Below, in pieces: positions 10,903 to 22,082 of a DNA stretch of 64,000 nt. Position 1 is the first letter of the stretch, and each line of letters begins with the position of its first letter. Position numbers and translations under genes: made by a program. The stretch comes from Theocolax elegans (Eukaryota; Arthropoda; Insecta; Hymenoptera; Cerocephalidae). A model generated the notes under the pieces. The model was not told the origin of the DNA. It did no database searches and saw only the letters and a program-made list of their open reading frames with translations. The DNA lies in assembly GCA_026168455.1 (NCBI GenBank), contig CM047431.1, positions 1,038,098 through 1,102,097 of the forward strand. Reading direction: 5' to 3'.

Positions 10903-12284
10903 AATGTATTTTTCAGTTTGCAATATATGATGATGACGAACATGTAAAAACATATACTGTTCAAATTTTTAATGAAAATAATAAGGGAACATTTGGAGTT
11001 TTGGATATTCCATTGGCCATAGATTTGCATCAAGTAGTTAAAGAAACACCTTTTTGGATAATATTGTAAATACTCCAATAATATTTGTAAGAAATCTTAA
11101 GTTACACTTAGACACGTATCACAAACAAAAATAACAATATGATGATTTGAAATCTAATTTTGGAAAATGTTTGTAATTGTTCTGTGGATGTGCATTATTC
11201 TTATACTATTGTTTTATAACGTTTCTGAAATGCAAAGATTTTGAAACTAATATCTACTTTAACATAATTGTTTATGTATTTTATGACTTAACAAAAGAAA
11301 ATCCTATTAAAGTAAAATTTGACTTAAATAGCTTTGATGATATTGACAATACTAAGATGAAGCAGCATTTAGAATCTTTTTTCGAATGTTTTAAAACTTT
11401 AACACTAAAAGAAGCATTTATTCAAATAATTGAACAAGATAATGCACCTATGGAATGGAAGTTGGAAAAATATGATACAATATTAAATTTAAGTGTAAGT
11501 ATTTTTAAACTAAAGACTTTAAAACTGAAAAAAAATTATTCATTTACTTCTCTTTTAGGATTTATCAGATTTTGAAAGCTCAGATGATCTCAAGCGGTGA
11601 CGAAGCTTTCATATACTAAAATTAAAACACCAACTGTTAATAAATTACAAACTAACAAAAAGTCAAGGTAAAAATGATGGCTCGACTGAACAGTATAGTC
11701 AAGGAAATTCTCAAACAAATATGAATGTTAAAAAAACACAGAAAACTAACAAGAAAAAGAAAAAAAAACTTCAAGATACAATGAGACAAACAAAACTAAA
11801 CTTTACATTAGAGAAGAATGCAAATGAAAAAAAGGTTACTGGTGATAATAGTACAATAAGCGCTGCTATTAATGTGAATAAAAAAAGGGCAGAACAATTA
11901 AAGCAAGTCAACACATCCAAAGGAGAATCAAATAGTGAAATGGATAAAACAGATAAAATTAATAAAGTTAATTCAAAAGGAAAACCGCAAAAACAGCAAT
12001 TAGCTAGCAAGCTAGTTAATTTAAATAAGACTATTGACATGAAAAGGAAATCAATAACAAAAATAAATACCATTAAAAGACCACATAGTATAATTAACAA
12101 AAGAATCAAGCAACCTATCACAACAAGTACACCACTTCATGTGCAAACTAATAAATTATTTCAACCAACTACAAATGATAATTTGGACATCAGTGAAATA
12201 AGTAGAAGAGAATCTGTAAATACCAATAATCATAATAGCAGTAGTAGTAGTAGTACCAGAAACCTAAGACATTCTCGTAATTAA
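10794..12284 (+). pseudogene. Unrecognised intron-containing gene copy with lysine-rich C terminus
   Basis: I do not recognise the family. ATG at 10794 opens 91 residues (MELNYNEQ.., FQFAIYDDDEHVKTY). After a frameshift near 11062 it continues NIVNTPIIFVRNLKLHLDTY. A second block (11295-11494, KVKFDLNSFDDIDNTKMKQ) ends at a donor AAGT|GTAAGT. A 64-nt intron (11495-11558, acceptor CTTTTAG) joins in frame to DLSDFESSDDL. After further shifts a third block runs from about 11665 to 12284. It is basic and Ser/Asn-rich (KKTQKTNKKKKKK, then SSSSSTRNLRHSRN), as in nuclear proteins. Retention of an intron argues against a processed copy. It sits inside a gypsy element, so it was moved there. Confidence 0.55.
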
Positions 12285-12723
12285 AAAAATTGTAAAAATT
12301 TAAAATTGTTAATATTATTTAATTATCGTTGCAAAACACCAATATATTAAGTATATGATAGAATGTGCATCCAATAATTAAACACATTATTTTTGTACAA
12401 TATACAAAAATATTATAATCAATAATTAAAATATATTTAGCCATTATTGTTGCACAGTGCACAAAAATAATGTGTTTAATTGATCAATAATGATCAATAA
12501 TTTATACATTTTTATAATGATCAAGTATATATTTTTATACGATTGATTTTTGATATTTACAATTAAAATTTCTACATCCAATTAATTTAAATTAATTTTT
12601 ATTTCATTCAGGACAATTACGATTTAATAGGAATTTTATTAATAATTCATTTCGTTTGACCATGTAACTGTTGTATATAATAAAATAATAAAAAATTTTT
12701 TTTCAAAATGTTAAAATTATATT
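12285..12723. other. AT-rich spacer
   Basis: About 85% A+T with short inverted stretches such as AATAATGTGTTTAAT and its complement (12385-12480). I see no coding frame. Confidence 0.5.
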
Positions 12724-13346
12724 CTACCTTCATTGATGTTATGTTTTTATTTACATTTTTTTTATAATTTTATTCATAATAACATTGTAATATTTTTCAT
12801 CCAAAATCATACAAAATAATTGAATAAAGAATTATTTATTAACTTCGAAGAAAGGAAATAAGGATATTTATTTACAAAATGTTTCTTATTAGAAATAATA
12901 AATTATATTAGTATAGTATAGTATAGTATTTTATTTTCCTTGTATAGTTAACAAAAATAACTTTTTACAATAATAAATTATATTTTTTAATGTCTTTACA
13001 CTTTTTTAACAAAATTGTTCAACATTCTTCAATGAACTAATAATGCACAGTCTATTGTTTTTAACTTCTTGGAAGCACTTCATCTCTGAAGGCAAGAGCA
13101 GAAACTACTTTTTGGTGTCCTTGATATTCTCTCTTCACAGTTCCTGTTGCTACATTCCATAATCTTGCAACACCATCCAACGAAGCAGTAAAAATGTATT
13201 TTTACTCCCATCTTTTTTCTACTTATTTTTCTTTTTTATTATTAGACATTTTATATACTGTAGAAAGTACTTTATAAAACACCTTCGACGAAGGTGTCAA
13301 ACTTCGCAAGTATGGTTTCAAGTATGGTTTCGCAAGTTGGAATTTT

Positions 13347-13410
13347 TTTTTTATATTTTAACGTCGTTCTTTTTGTGCTCCCGATTCGGTGCTAATCAGC
13401 GACGAAAGTC
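13347..13410 (-). repeat. SINE/LINE 3'-tail fragment
   Basis: On the minus strand GTCGCTGATTAGC ... GACGTTAAAAT ends in an A-run, the same tail motif as the full SINE at 56705-57161. Only about 60 bp remain. Confidence 0.5.
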
Positions 13411-14254
13411 ATACGATTTCTTGGCGAAGTAAAGTATACAAGAGGATATTAGTATAAATCATAAAAAACTTCTGAAACACTTAACCAACGGTGGTGCAAG
13501 TATTATTTTATTTAAAGAGAATAAAAAAGAGAGAAATTACTTTTTTATTAGTTTTGCAGAAATTAATTTTGCACAAATGAATATTATTATTATTATATAA
13601 AATTGTTTATCTATTGCTGCAAGACACGGGAAGGATATACATTGTGTATTTAAAGAGAATAAAAAAGTGAGAAATTTATTTTTTATCAGTTTTGCAGAAA
13701 TTAATAAAATTATTAAAAAAAGGATTTATCTATTGCTTGTAGGATATGACAGAACTAGTATTGAAATGTAAACTTGTAAGATACTTTTTTAAAAAACTGT
13801 TTGTTATCAATTTAAATGATATTTGTATTTTTAAAAATAAATACTTGTTGATTGTACTTTGATATCAGTACTTTCTATTGCAGAAACTTTTTATGGAGTT
13901 TAAGAAACAATATATAAATGTTTAATTAAAATACAATTTATGGTATGGTAAAAAATACTTGTCGATTATTCCGCTTTGATTTCAGTACTTTCAATAGCAG
14001 AAACTACTTATGAAGTTTAAGCAAAATATATAAAATATCTAATTGTAAAAAAGAAAAATAAGTAGAAAAAAGAAGGGGGTAAAAATTAATAATTTTTTAT
14101 CAGACATCGTTTTTGAAAGAGTGATTGGAAACCATACTTGCGAAGTTTGACACCTTCGTCGAAGGTGTTTTATAAAGTACTTTCTACAGTATATAAAATG
14201 TCTAATAATAAAAAAGAAAAATAAGTAGAAAAAAGATGGGAGTAAAAATACATT

Positions 14255-14396
14255 TTTACTGCTTCGTTGGATGGTGTTGCAAGATTATGGAATGTAGCAA
14301 CAGGAACTGTGAAGAGAGAATATCAAGGACACCAAAAAGTAGTTTCTGCTCTTGCCTTCAAAGATAAAGTGCTTCCAGCAAGTTAAAAACAATAGA
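14255..14396 (+). pseudogene. Captured WD40-repeat fragment (right arm; mirror in left arm 13051-13193)
   Basis: The frame [17 protein letters not shown], then [18 protein letters not shown], has the WD40 hallmarks: D-G-x-x-R-L-W-(N/D) closing one blade and G-H opening the next. It ends in a stop after VLPAS. WD40 repeats form beta-propeller scaffolds. Only about 1.2 blades are present, so the source gene cannot be named. The same sequence, reversed, lies in the other arm, so it was present before the foldback arm was duplicated or was homogenised after. No splice sites flank it. Confidence 0.6.
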
Positions 14397-14710
14397 CTGT
14401 GCATTATTAGTTCATTGAAGAATGTTGAACAATTTTGTTAAAAAAGTGTAAAGACATTAAAAAATATAATTTATTATTGTAAAAAGTTATTTTTGTTAAC
14501 TATACAAGGAAAATAAAATACTATACTATACTATACTAATATAATTTATTATTTCTAATAAGAAACATTTTGTAAATAAATATCCTTATTTCCTTTCTTC
14601 GAAGTTAATAAATAATTCTTTATTCAATTATTTTGTATGATTTTGGATGAAAAATATTACAATGTTATTATGAATAAAATTATAAAAAAAATGTAAATAA
14701 AAACATAACA

Positions 14711-15829
14711 TCAATGAAGGTAGTTTAATTCTACTTCTAATTCAGTATTATTTACGTTTCTAATTAAATCTTTATTTCTTTTACCGTCTTCTTTAGGTTT
14801 AAACCAGTATAAAGATTCAGGGTGATACCGAGACCCCTTATTTAATTTCTCGCAAATCTTGCATGGTTTAAATTTTTCATTTTTTTCTTTCAAATTAGGG
14901 TTTACATTACTATGATTTTGCTTATCATTAGGTTTTCTATCCATTAAATATTCTAGTTTACCAATTTCATTAAAAAGATCTTCAGTTGCTTTAAGATTTT
15001 CTCTATTAATCATATCTGATACAACATTTGGTAAACCTATAGCTATAGCATTAATCAATGTGCTTATATCAATTGATTTGTTCATTTCTAATAAAAGTCT
15101 TTCTCTTTTTAATGCATAATCTAGTAATGAACCCGTTTTATATTTATATAATAAAGCATACCTGATTGAAGTCCAACCTTTATTTGCATAGGTTTCATAA
15201 AAATTTTCTTTCCATTTTTTCCATTCTGAATTTAATGTGAGTTTTATAAGCATAGAGCTGTACCAGTCCAAACAAGATTTATCTAAAAATAATGTAAAAA
15301 TTTCGATTTTTTCTTCTTCTTGCATTATATCGAAACGGTTACATTCTTTTTCAAAAGTATCAATCCATTGATTTGCATTCTGATTTTTGCCTGTAAACTT
15401 TTCTATGACAAATTTTTCTGAAAGTTTTTTAAAATTATGACCGTTACTTTGAGATTTGGTTTCAGTAATTTTTTCTAAGATTTTTACTGATGAGCCTTCT
15501 GTAATATTAGTATGTTGTAATTCATCTGTTATTTCTTCCAAAAAAATTTCTTCAAATTGCATGTTTCCATCCTCGTCTATGTAGGTTTTCGATAATTCTT
15601 TTGTTAAAGTAATCCATATATTTCTTTTTTGATGTCTTCTACGTAATGAATTTTTTATTTTTATAAATGCTGGTGTATTTAAAATTAGTTTGTGTAAGTT
15701 TGCTGATTGTAACTCTTCCGGAATACCAAATATTTTATTTTCTGTTGTGGTGATTGAGGTTATGGCAATAAAATTTGATTTATTATCACTAGAAGCTTTT
15801 ACTACAAATTCAAACTTTAATTTATTCAT
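14711..15829 (-). pseudogene. Gypsy gag, truncated at its C terminus by the foldback insert
   Basis: A 372-residue open frame starts at ATG 15829, about 20 bases from the LTR edge. The capsid-like part has FVIEKFTGKNQNANQWIDTFEKEC, the usual retrotransposon-gag opening, with LDWYSSML and later GSLLDYALKRE. A C-terminal CKICEKLNKGSRYHPES resembles a degenerate zinc-binding end. The last native codons (NNTELEVELN) run straight into the foldback terminus, which supplies the stop. Gag packages element RNA. Confidence 0.75.
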
Positions 15830-15844
15830 ACTTATTATTTATTA

Positions 15845-16283
15845 ATGTTCAAGAAATGTCGTTTCTTTGTTTTACAGGTAAGAAATATTGTACAATTACA
15901 TAAAAAGTGTAAATTATTAGATAAATAATAAAATTATAAATAAACTTTGTTTTACAGAGAAACAATTTAGTTAATCATTTATAGCAATCCCTACATAAAA
16001 AAGGGTTAACACATTATAAAACGACATTTAAAGCCAATTTATCCTTTATGCAATTTCCCGTTTTATAGGTAACACAATTTATTATTCAATTCATTATATT
16101 TTACTTATGCCACGTTTTATTAATTTATTTAACACGTGTCTATAGCTTATCTCCTCATGTCAGTTTTCCACTTTATCACAGGTTGGTGGTTATCATATTA
16201 GCCTACTTAAAAATGCGCGGCAAATTCAAATTCTAAAGAAACGACGAAACTTGCATAGAAGTGTAATGTCAATTTTCTTTACA
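15845..16283 (-). mobile_element. 5' LTR of minus-strand gypsy element, with internal inversion
   Basis: 16028-16283 repeats 6413-6665 in the same direction. 15855-16020 is the reverse complement of 6253-6410. In this LTR the inverted block lies between AAATGTCGTTT and AAACGACATTT, an 11-bp inverted repeat. Reading on the minus strand it starts TGTAAAGAAAATTGAC and reaches the gag ATG about 20 bases after its end. I cannot see a convincing primer-binding site. Confidence 0.7.
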
Positions 16284-16455
16284 TATATATAAGCATTTCT
16301 GTAATTATATTCTGCTATATTATTTATTTTATATTAAATACAATATTAATATTGGTATAAAAATTAAAAAAATTTTCCAGGAATATTTTTAATAATTAGG
16401 CATGTAACTATTAATTTTGTGATAATAATTTTACTGTTTATTTTTGTTATTTCAG

Positions 16456-18720
16456 AACAGAATGTAAGTTCCAAATTAATGCCCTTATTGGAGAAAGAAA
16501 TGCTCAATGTTTTAATCCCAAAAGTGGGTGTTCAGCTACGCTATAAAATAAAATGCAAGGAGCATTTTGACGAATGTAGTACAAATGCGACCATTTTACC
16601 TGACGTATCAAATACTGCGCAAAAGAGAATATCTGTAAGTATTTATTTTGCGAGTGATTATAGTATAATAGTGTAATGTATAATAGTATAATTTTTTTAA
16701 TCCCATACTTTTTTTAGAGAACTAATGAAAAGAGTACCTTTATCAAAAAGTCCAAAAGTAAAGTAAACACACATTCTTTTACCGATCTGATCAGCATATC
16801 AGTCGTTGAAATTTTATTAAACAGTGAACGAGGAAAAAATATCTTGTGGAGATATACCAAAAAAAAAATCTTTTTCCTAAGGGCAGGAACTACATTGTAG
16901 ATGTGGTCGTTTCAGAGATTAGAAAAATTACTACAAAGTATTGTTAATAATAATTTTTTGTATTTATATATAAAAATTTTTTGTACTAAAATTCAATTTT
17001 ATATTTATAGAGCAAGTAACGAAATATTTGCAAGTCTGGCATAAAAAATTGTGGATGTATTTTCTGATTCAAAAATAGTGTCAACGTACTACATTGCTCC
17101 AATCAAACTCAAGGCCTCAGGAAATTTAAAAAGATCTGTGGCGACTAAGGAAAACATTCCGAATAAGTGGCGAAATAATGTTGTTATTTGCAAATTATTG
17201 AACTATGATGATTTCGAAGCAGAGGTTGAAGATGAGAATAATGATGACAAAGATCCACTGAGTATAGGTATTAAAAGTTTCCTTTATTAAAAATATAATT
17301 TTTCTCGCCCAGGCAAAAGTTTTTAAATTAATATTGAATTTTGTCGGTCTTGCTGAGCTAACGTCTAACGACTCTAAGAACTCCAAGTTACTCGCTCGAA
17401 AATTGATACGCGGCGAATTGTCGTGCCTTTTCGAGCGAGCAACTTGGAGTTCTTAGAGTCGTTAGACGTTAGCTCAGCAAGACCGACAAAATTCAATATT
17501 AATTAAAAGTTTCCGTTTAGTTATTCTTTACTAAAGTGCTTACAAAGTGGAAAATTATATATAAATGCAATTTTTGGCTGTTATCTATATAGTGTAACGC
17601 GTATTTTAAATGTTTATTAACAATTTTTATAAATAAGTTGTGTTGAATCATTTCATTATTTATATACAGATTTTATCAGAAAGTTGATCATTTGTAAATA
17701 TGTAAATATAAATATTTATTGTATTTTTAAAATTTTTAAATAAATATATATATATATATATATATTATTTTTTAAGTTTTAAATTAAATATTTATTGATT
17801 TTAGATTAATATTAATAAATATTGTTCTTTTTATAGATCCACATCTCGAAACAAGTATTCAATGGTTGGAATCTAATGCCTACGGGTTTAAAAGATACAG
17901 TACAATGGAGGACCACAGCAAATTATAGATTGTCTCAAATTAGAAACGATAAAAACTTAGAGATATCAAGCATTTTTGAAAAGCGGGAAGTTTTGAAACA
18001 AAGTAATTCTCATAATCTAATAATTATTGATTTTGAAAATCGACCACTAACTGATGTTGAGGCTGACTATGCGAGTTTTAATGACTTATCAACGTATTTC
18101 GGAAATTTCCACTATGCAAAAGAAAGATGAAACGGCAAAATCTCTGCAAAATATTTTAAAATAAAAGGATCTGTGTAAAGGTAGTAACATGTTTTTTATG
18201 AGTGTATATGCTTTAGTTAAGAAGTTAGTTGAGAAAAATGCTATAGTTTTATATTTTCCTTTTATTTTAGATAGTCGATTTGCTATACAATTATTATTAT
18301 TGTCGCATCTTGTACCTCCCAAAGCTATTTGTAAGTTGAGAAATAAACAGACAGACGAATAAGTATTTACAATTTATATATAGATAATAATTTTAGTTAT
18401 TCATAATATTATTGTAAATATTAATAATATCTTTATTATTAAGTTTGTATTTTAGTTACAAGTAGCTTACATCTCATCTAAAAAATTAATTGAAATATAC
18501 TATTATTGTTATTATTATTAATATTCTTGTGAAAAATAATAATGTTTTTATTATTATAAACATTATTATTTTTATTATAATTGTAAAATTTTCTTATTTA
18601 CAGATCGAAGGAGAAATTGAAGCTGTAAAGCAAAATAGTGTTGCTTGCATGGAAAAACATAAACAAACTTTACAACTTTATTTAATAGTTTGTTATACGC
18701 AAGCATACTATTAATAGGCG
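16456..18720 (+). pseudogene. Gene 1, exons 2 onward: SAM-like protein, repeatedly broken
   Basis: Exon 2 (16456-16634) completes the SAM-like domain (EMLNVLIPKVGVQLRYKIK) and ends at TCT|GTAAGT, phase 0. Exon 3 (from 16718) reads ISISVVEILLNSERGKNIL, then after a frameshift GRNYIVDVVVSEI. Exon 4 (17011-17267) has a stop at 17039 but then VDVFSDSKIVSTYYIAP and NKWRNNVV. It joins in phase 1 to exon 5 (17837 on), DPHLETSIQWLESNA, then after a shift VQWRTTANYRLSQIR and NLIIIDFEN. Later pieces: FLCVYALVKKLVEKNAIV (about 18195) and IEGEIEAVKQNSVACMEK (18604). The domain order matches a multi-copy animal protein family I recall as unnamed. Function is unknown; it is probably TE-associated. Confidence 0.6.
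17283..17504. mobile_element. MULE-like MITE, copy 1
   Basis: A 222-bp hairpin with arms of about 65 bp (GTCGGTCTTGCTGAGCTAAC and its complement). The direct repeat AAAAGTTTCC at 17273-17282 and 17505-17514 is a 10-bp target-site duplication. Long TIRs plus a 9-11 bp duplication are typical of Mutator-like elements. It sits in the intron between exons 4 and 5 of gene 1. Confidence 0.75.
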
Positions 18721-19480
18721 TGAACCGCACGGTCTTTATACATATAGCTTATACATTATACATAGTATTTAGTACCGATAACGGCCGTAAGGTGGCTGCC
18801 CCCTTATCGCGCCGTTGCCGTTATCAAGATAAGCTGGCGCCGTTATAAGTGTAGGCCCGTTCGAGCGTACAGCAGCTCGCCTTCTCCCACTGCGGGAGTA
18901 CCCCACCTTTCGGGGCAATTACTGTACCATCTATACAGTTTTGAATAAAGGCGAATTTAAATTAAGATCACTTGTTTGGTTATAATTATTAGCACCTTCT
19001 CTCAACGGTGCGGTATGACTTACATCCCGCTGTCACCTGCAGAGCGTCTCCCTCTTCGTCCGAGGACAACTCGCCGTTAAAGCGGCTTGCGTCTGGGTTG
19101 GTCCATCTTGACCAACCCTACTAAGAACTTCGTAAAGTGAGCGGGGCTCACCGGCGGTCATCCGACCGTTCGACTCTGGTCACGAGTTTCTCGAGGCCAG
19201 GGCAGAGTGACCAGTTGGCGATTTTTTTTCCTTTTCTCTCTTACGTATATTGATGTTTATTAAGCAAGAGCAACAAAGAGAAAAAATCGCCATCTGGCAA
19301 CCCTGGGTCAGGGCCAGGCTCGTAGAAAGCTAGTTGAGAGGTTAGTGCTGTGTTCTCTCTCAGCCAACGCAGAAGCCACTACGACAGCGGCGTAGCGGAC
19401 CAGCGTCTACTTGGCCTTCCTGGCCGACATACCGTCGACAGCGGACTCGCCAGCGTCACCCGACGCGCCAGCTTACGAAA
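18690..19480. repeat. GC-rich insert, possibly LTR-derived, within gene 1
   Basis: Gene 1 coding breaks after QLYLIVC (about 18696) and resumes at YEKLLIRSIKSF (19474). The material between differs sharply in base composition. It starts near TGTTATACGCAAGC, holds GAATAAAGG (possible polyA signal) at about 18944, and has several GC-rich stems. A second copy of the small TIR element sits at 19197-19310. I cannot define exact ends. Confidence 0.4.
19197..19310. repeat. Small TIR element (MITE-like), copy 2
   Basis: The left end GTGACCAGTTGGCGATTTT mirrors the right end AAAAATCGCCATCTGGCAAC followed by CCTGG. It has the same ends as 77-182. Nested inside the GC-rich insert. Confidence 0.5.
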
Positions 19481-19740
19481 AATTGTTGATAAGGAGTATC
19501 AAAAGCTTTTGATTTTTGCTTCAAATCTTCCATACATTTAATGCTGCATATCCAATTGAACGTCGAAACTTGTGGACTCTTATCCAAAAGTGCTATAAAT
19601 TTAACACTGGAATGGATCAAATTTTTCCTTATACAGAACACATTATCGCTACATTGACTAAGCGGTATCGACCAATCGATTGCTCAAGTCCAAATATTCA
19701 ATACGATTTAGGTAATGATAAATCCGATGATTCAGAATAA
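19474..19740 (+). pseudogene. Gene 1, C-terminal exon (copy in unit 2 at 22428-22680)
   Basis: The frame reads YEKLLIRSIKSF, a premature TGA, then IFHTFNAAYPIERRNLWTL, MDQIFPYTEHIIATL, ending DDSE and TAA at 19740. In the related multi-copy animal proteins I recall, this is the terminal segment. Fourteen bases after the stop is a donor (ACT|GTAAGT, 19755). Its acceptor (TTTCAG, 19884) lies 24 bases before the gene 2 ATG. In unit 2 a one-base deletion changes the last residues. Confidence 0.55.
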
Positions 19741-19908
19741 TTTTAAAAAAACTGTAAGTAAATATCCGTATTTTGCTGCACTATTTACTACTATTTACTG
19801 CATATAAACAATTCCTATAAATATTTGTAATTGGTGTTCATATTATTAAATAAAATGTTTTGATTTTTAAATTATCTGTTTCAGATTTTGTACCAGATCA
19901 TATTCAAG

Positions 19909-20367
19909 ATGTTTAAGTGTCCGTATTGTACTGTTCAACCAATGGAACAAAAATTTTTACTGCATGTAAAAGTACATATCATAAAAGCCAAATGAATAGA
20001 GGAGTTACGTATGTCCTTATACGGATCGTCATCGTAAATTTCAGAATATCTACGGATACAAAAGCACGTTTTAGATAAGCGCATGTATGAAGTGCTAAAT
20101 TTACAATCTGAAAACGTCCAAAACTATGAACCTTGCGTAATCGATACTAATACGGATGATAATGTTTCTCAGCAAAACATAGCTGATCAATTTTTCTCCG
20201 TTATTGATAATATGTTACAAAATGATTTTAACATATCTGAAAAAGCGTTCGTTAATATAGTTTCTAGAACTGCAGGTAATATTGTAGAAGAGCTGTACGG
20301 AAAACCTCTTTTAAATAAGGAATCTGCCCATCATATTGTTAAAATTTGTGACAATGTGCTTTGCACA
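19909..20367 (+). pseudogene. Gene 2, first exon: C2H2 zinc finger (copy in unit 2 at 22860-23317)
   Basis: ATG at 19909 follows an acceptor (TTTCAG, 19879-19884). It opens MFKCPYCTVQPMEQKFLLHVKVH, a C2H2 finger with CX2C and HX3H, then breaks at a TGA. Further in, the frame from 20083 reads MYEVLNLQSENVQNYEPC and FFSVIDNMLQNDFNISEKAF, then HHIVKICDNVLC. It is cut at 20367 by an LTR-like insert and resumes at 21813. The finger probably binds DNA. The N-terminal finger followed by a transposase-like region suggests a transposon-encoded or recruited protein. Confidence 0.6.
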
Positions 20368-21812
20368 TGTCAAGAGCGAGCGACTGAACCCATGACAAAC
20401 ACCTACTTACCCGGATAAGCTAAACGAGTCCCTAGCTATACTACCTACCCATATACTATTTCCTAATTACCTACCCGCACATTAACTACGTCCTACCTAC
20501 CCTCACAGTCTAATAACCCCACCTCAAGCGCAACACACACATGCAGCCGAAGCACTAGGTGATCCTGGCGATGAGGATCTTGGGCGAGCTCAAATCATCA
20601 GGTGGGCTCCTCCGAGTCTGGCACAGCCAACAGGATAGTCAAGGGAGGCGATCACTACGAAGTCTCCAGGACCCTCCGAAGCCTCACAGCATAGCAGCCA
20701 AGGCGATGAGATGGTACCCAGGCAGGAAGCCGAAGAACCTCCAACGCCAAGCAAGATACAGCTGTAAAACAGATATTTATAAGAACAAATACGCATTAAA
20801 AGGGTAAGGAGCAAGGAAGAGGATCAACAGCAATCGGCAGAAGACAAAGACAAGGGAATACGTGTACAGCTGTATATAATCACTACAGCTGTACAAGGAA
20901 AGTATAGGACAAAGAGGTTAGGTTGCTGTACACAAACAACGTGTACAGCAGACCTTGCAAAATACTAAACGCCTGAACACGCACACTAGCGTGACCCCAA
21001 CACTGAAGGAATTACCTGGAGTAGTTGAAGACCTGGGACCGGTCGTTCTGGTACGTCGTCGTCGTGGAGAGATGATCGAGGCGGCGTCGGGCAGCAATGC
21101 AGCGGCGGGTGAGCTTCGTACCTGAAACTCACGCCGTACCAATTAGTTGAGATAAGCAAGACGGAACGACGTAATAATTACCCAGGAGGAAGTCCTACAG
21201 CATCGCCGAGAGGTACACTGCACCAGGTCAACAAACACCATACAGCCGATTCGTACCGATACAGCCTGAACACTGCGGCACTCGACACGCTCGCACGACG
21301 CGAGATCGAGGTGCCGCGCACGAGTACGTACTGCGCAGGCGCGCGGTACGAACACGGGACTCTCGAGCACGCCGAGAGTCAGAGCTCTACGGTCCGCCGT
21401 CCGAAACGGATAGTATCGAGAATAGCGAAGCCGAGGTTAATAAGTAGCGAACGAGAGAGATAGAGCGAGTGTCATCACCATTGAGGGACGAGTGCCGATT
21501 CCTCCGATAAAGGTTGGTGAATTATTCACTCTAGCTGCGTACGGTACCGCCGAGTACCCGTACTAGTGTGTGCGATATCCTGGTCCCCTCCTTCCCCTTC
21601 CCCTCCTTACAGCATAACCCGGTACAGCGAGAGTACTGCACTGTATATAGTGTCCGGTTAAGATAACCCGCGTGTTATCGTTATTCGTCGCGTGTTACCG
21701 CGGCTGGCGCCCACCTTTTCAATTAGTTGTTTTTTTTAATAAATACTTATATTATTTATATTACTTGTTGTCCCTAATTGACCTGCACCCTGATCCCCAG
21801 TGCAGCGTCACA
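20368..21812. mobile_element. LTR-like insert in gene 2 (second copy 23318-24762)
   Basis: It splits gene 2 between ..DNVLCT and NYNSFFSST. It starts TGTCAAGAGCGAGC and ends near GCAGCGTCACA. CACA before the insert and at its right end may be a 4-bp target-site duplication. GC-rich, with a TATA-like TGTATATAG at about 21645, AATAAA at 21739 and hairpin-forming ACAGCTGT motifs around 20760-20900. No pol gene, so a solo LTR or a non-autonomous element. The short frames inside are not convincing genes. Confidence 0.5.
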
Positions 21813-22082
21813 AATTATAATAGCTTTTTTAGTTCAACCTGCATTGAAATTATCAAAAATAAATATGAAAATATACACGGGCTACCGCAAATGTTATCTA
21901 TCATTCAAAATGCTTTTAACGATTTTACTTCAGAATATTTAATTATAAAATATTTTGTTGAAGTTGGTACTTTAATAATGCCTAAATCAATATTTGTAAA
22001 TACACATTTAAAAAGTCATGTAAGTAGAGGAAAACTCAAAACTGTTCAATGCTACGATGACGTTCAAACTGTACCTATTACA
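21813..22082 (+). pseudogene. Gene 2, middle exon part (copy at 24763-25032)
   Basis: The frame resumes NYNSFFSSTCIEIIKNKYEN, then HGLPQMLSIIQNAFNDF, VEVGTLIMPKSIF and YDDVQTVPIT, where the TRIM left LTR begins. Past the TRIM the sentence continues as KVLKKFLEMHG (25674). Removing the insert and its TACA duplication restores one continuous frame. Confidence 0.6.

Larger units (their letters stand above)
12724..14723. mobile_element. 2-kb foldback element (arms about 596 bp)
   Basis: 12724-13319 is the near-exact reverse complement of 14129-14723, starting CTACCTTCATTGATG at both termini. The 0.8-kb spacer is AT-rich with repeats of TTTCTGCAATNGAAAG-like units. It interrupts the gypsy gag frame (gag codons end at 14724). 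Each arm contains a WD40-like coding fragment and the small hairpin ACACCTTCGACGAAGGTGT. The spacer family recurs at 60395-61195. No target-site duplication is evident. Confidence 0.8.
351..16455 (+). other. Intron 1 of gene 1, packed with nested TEs
   Basis: GT at 351 and AG at 16454-16455 bound a 16.1-kb interval whose flanking exons join in phase 1. Inside lie an R1-type LINE (+), a palindromic element and a gypsy element (-) with further inserts. Small unassigned AT-rich gaps are 361-660, 4900-5180 and 6420-6700 (the last being LTR). This assumes that both exons belong to one ancestral gene, which the domain continuity and phase support. Confidence 0.55.

Noticed and set aside
20590..21370. 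Frames inside the LTR-like insert as genes
   Set aside because: Short, on both strands, no motif, repeated identically only because of the tandem duplication.
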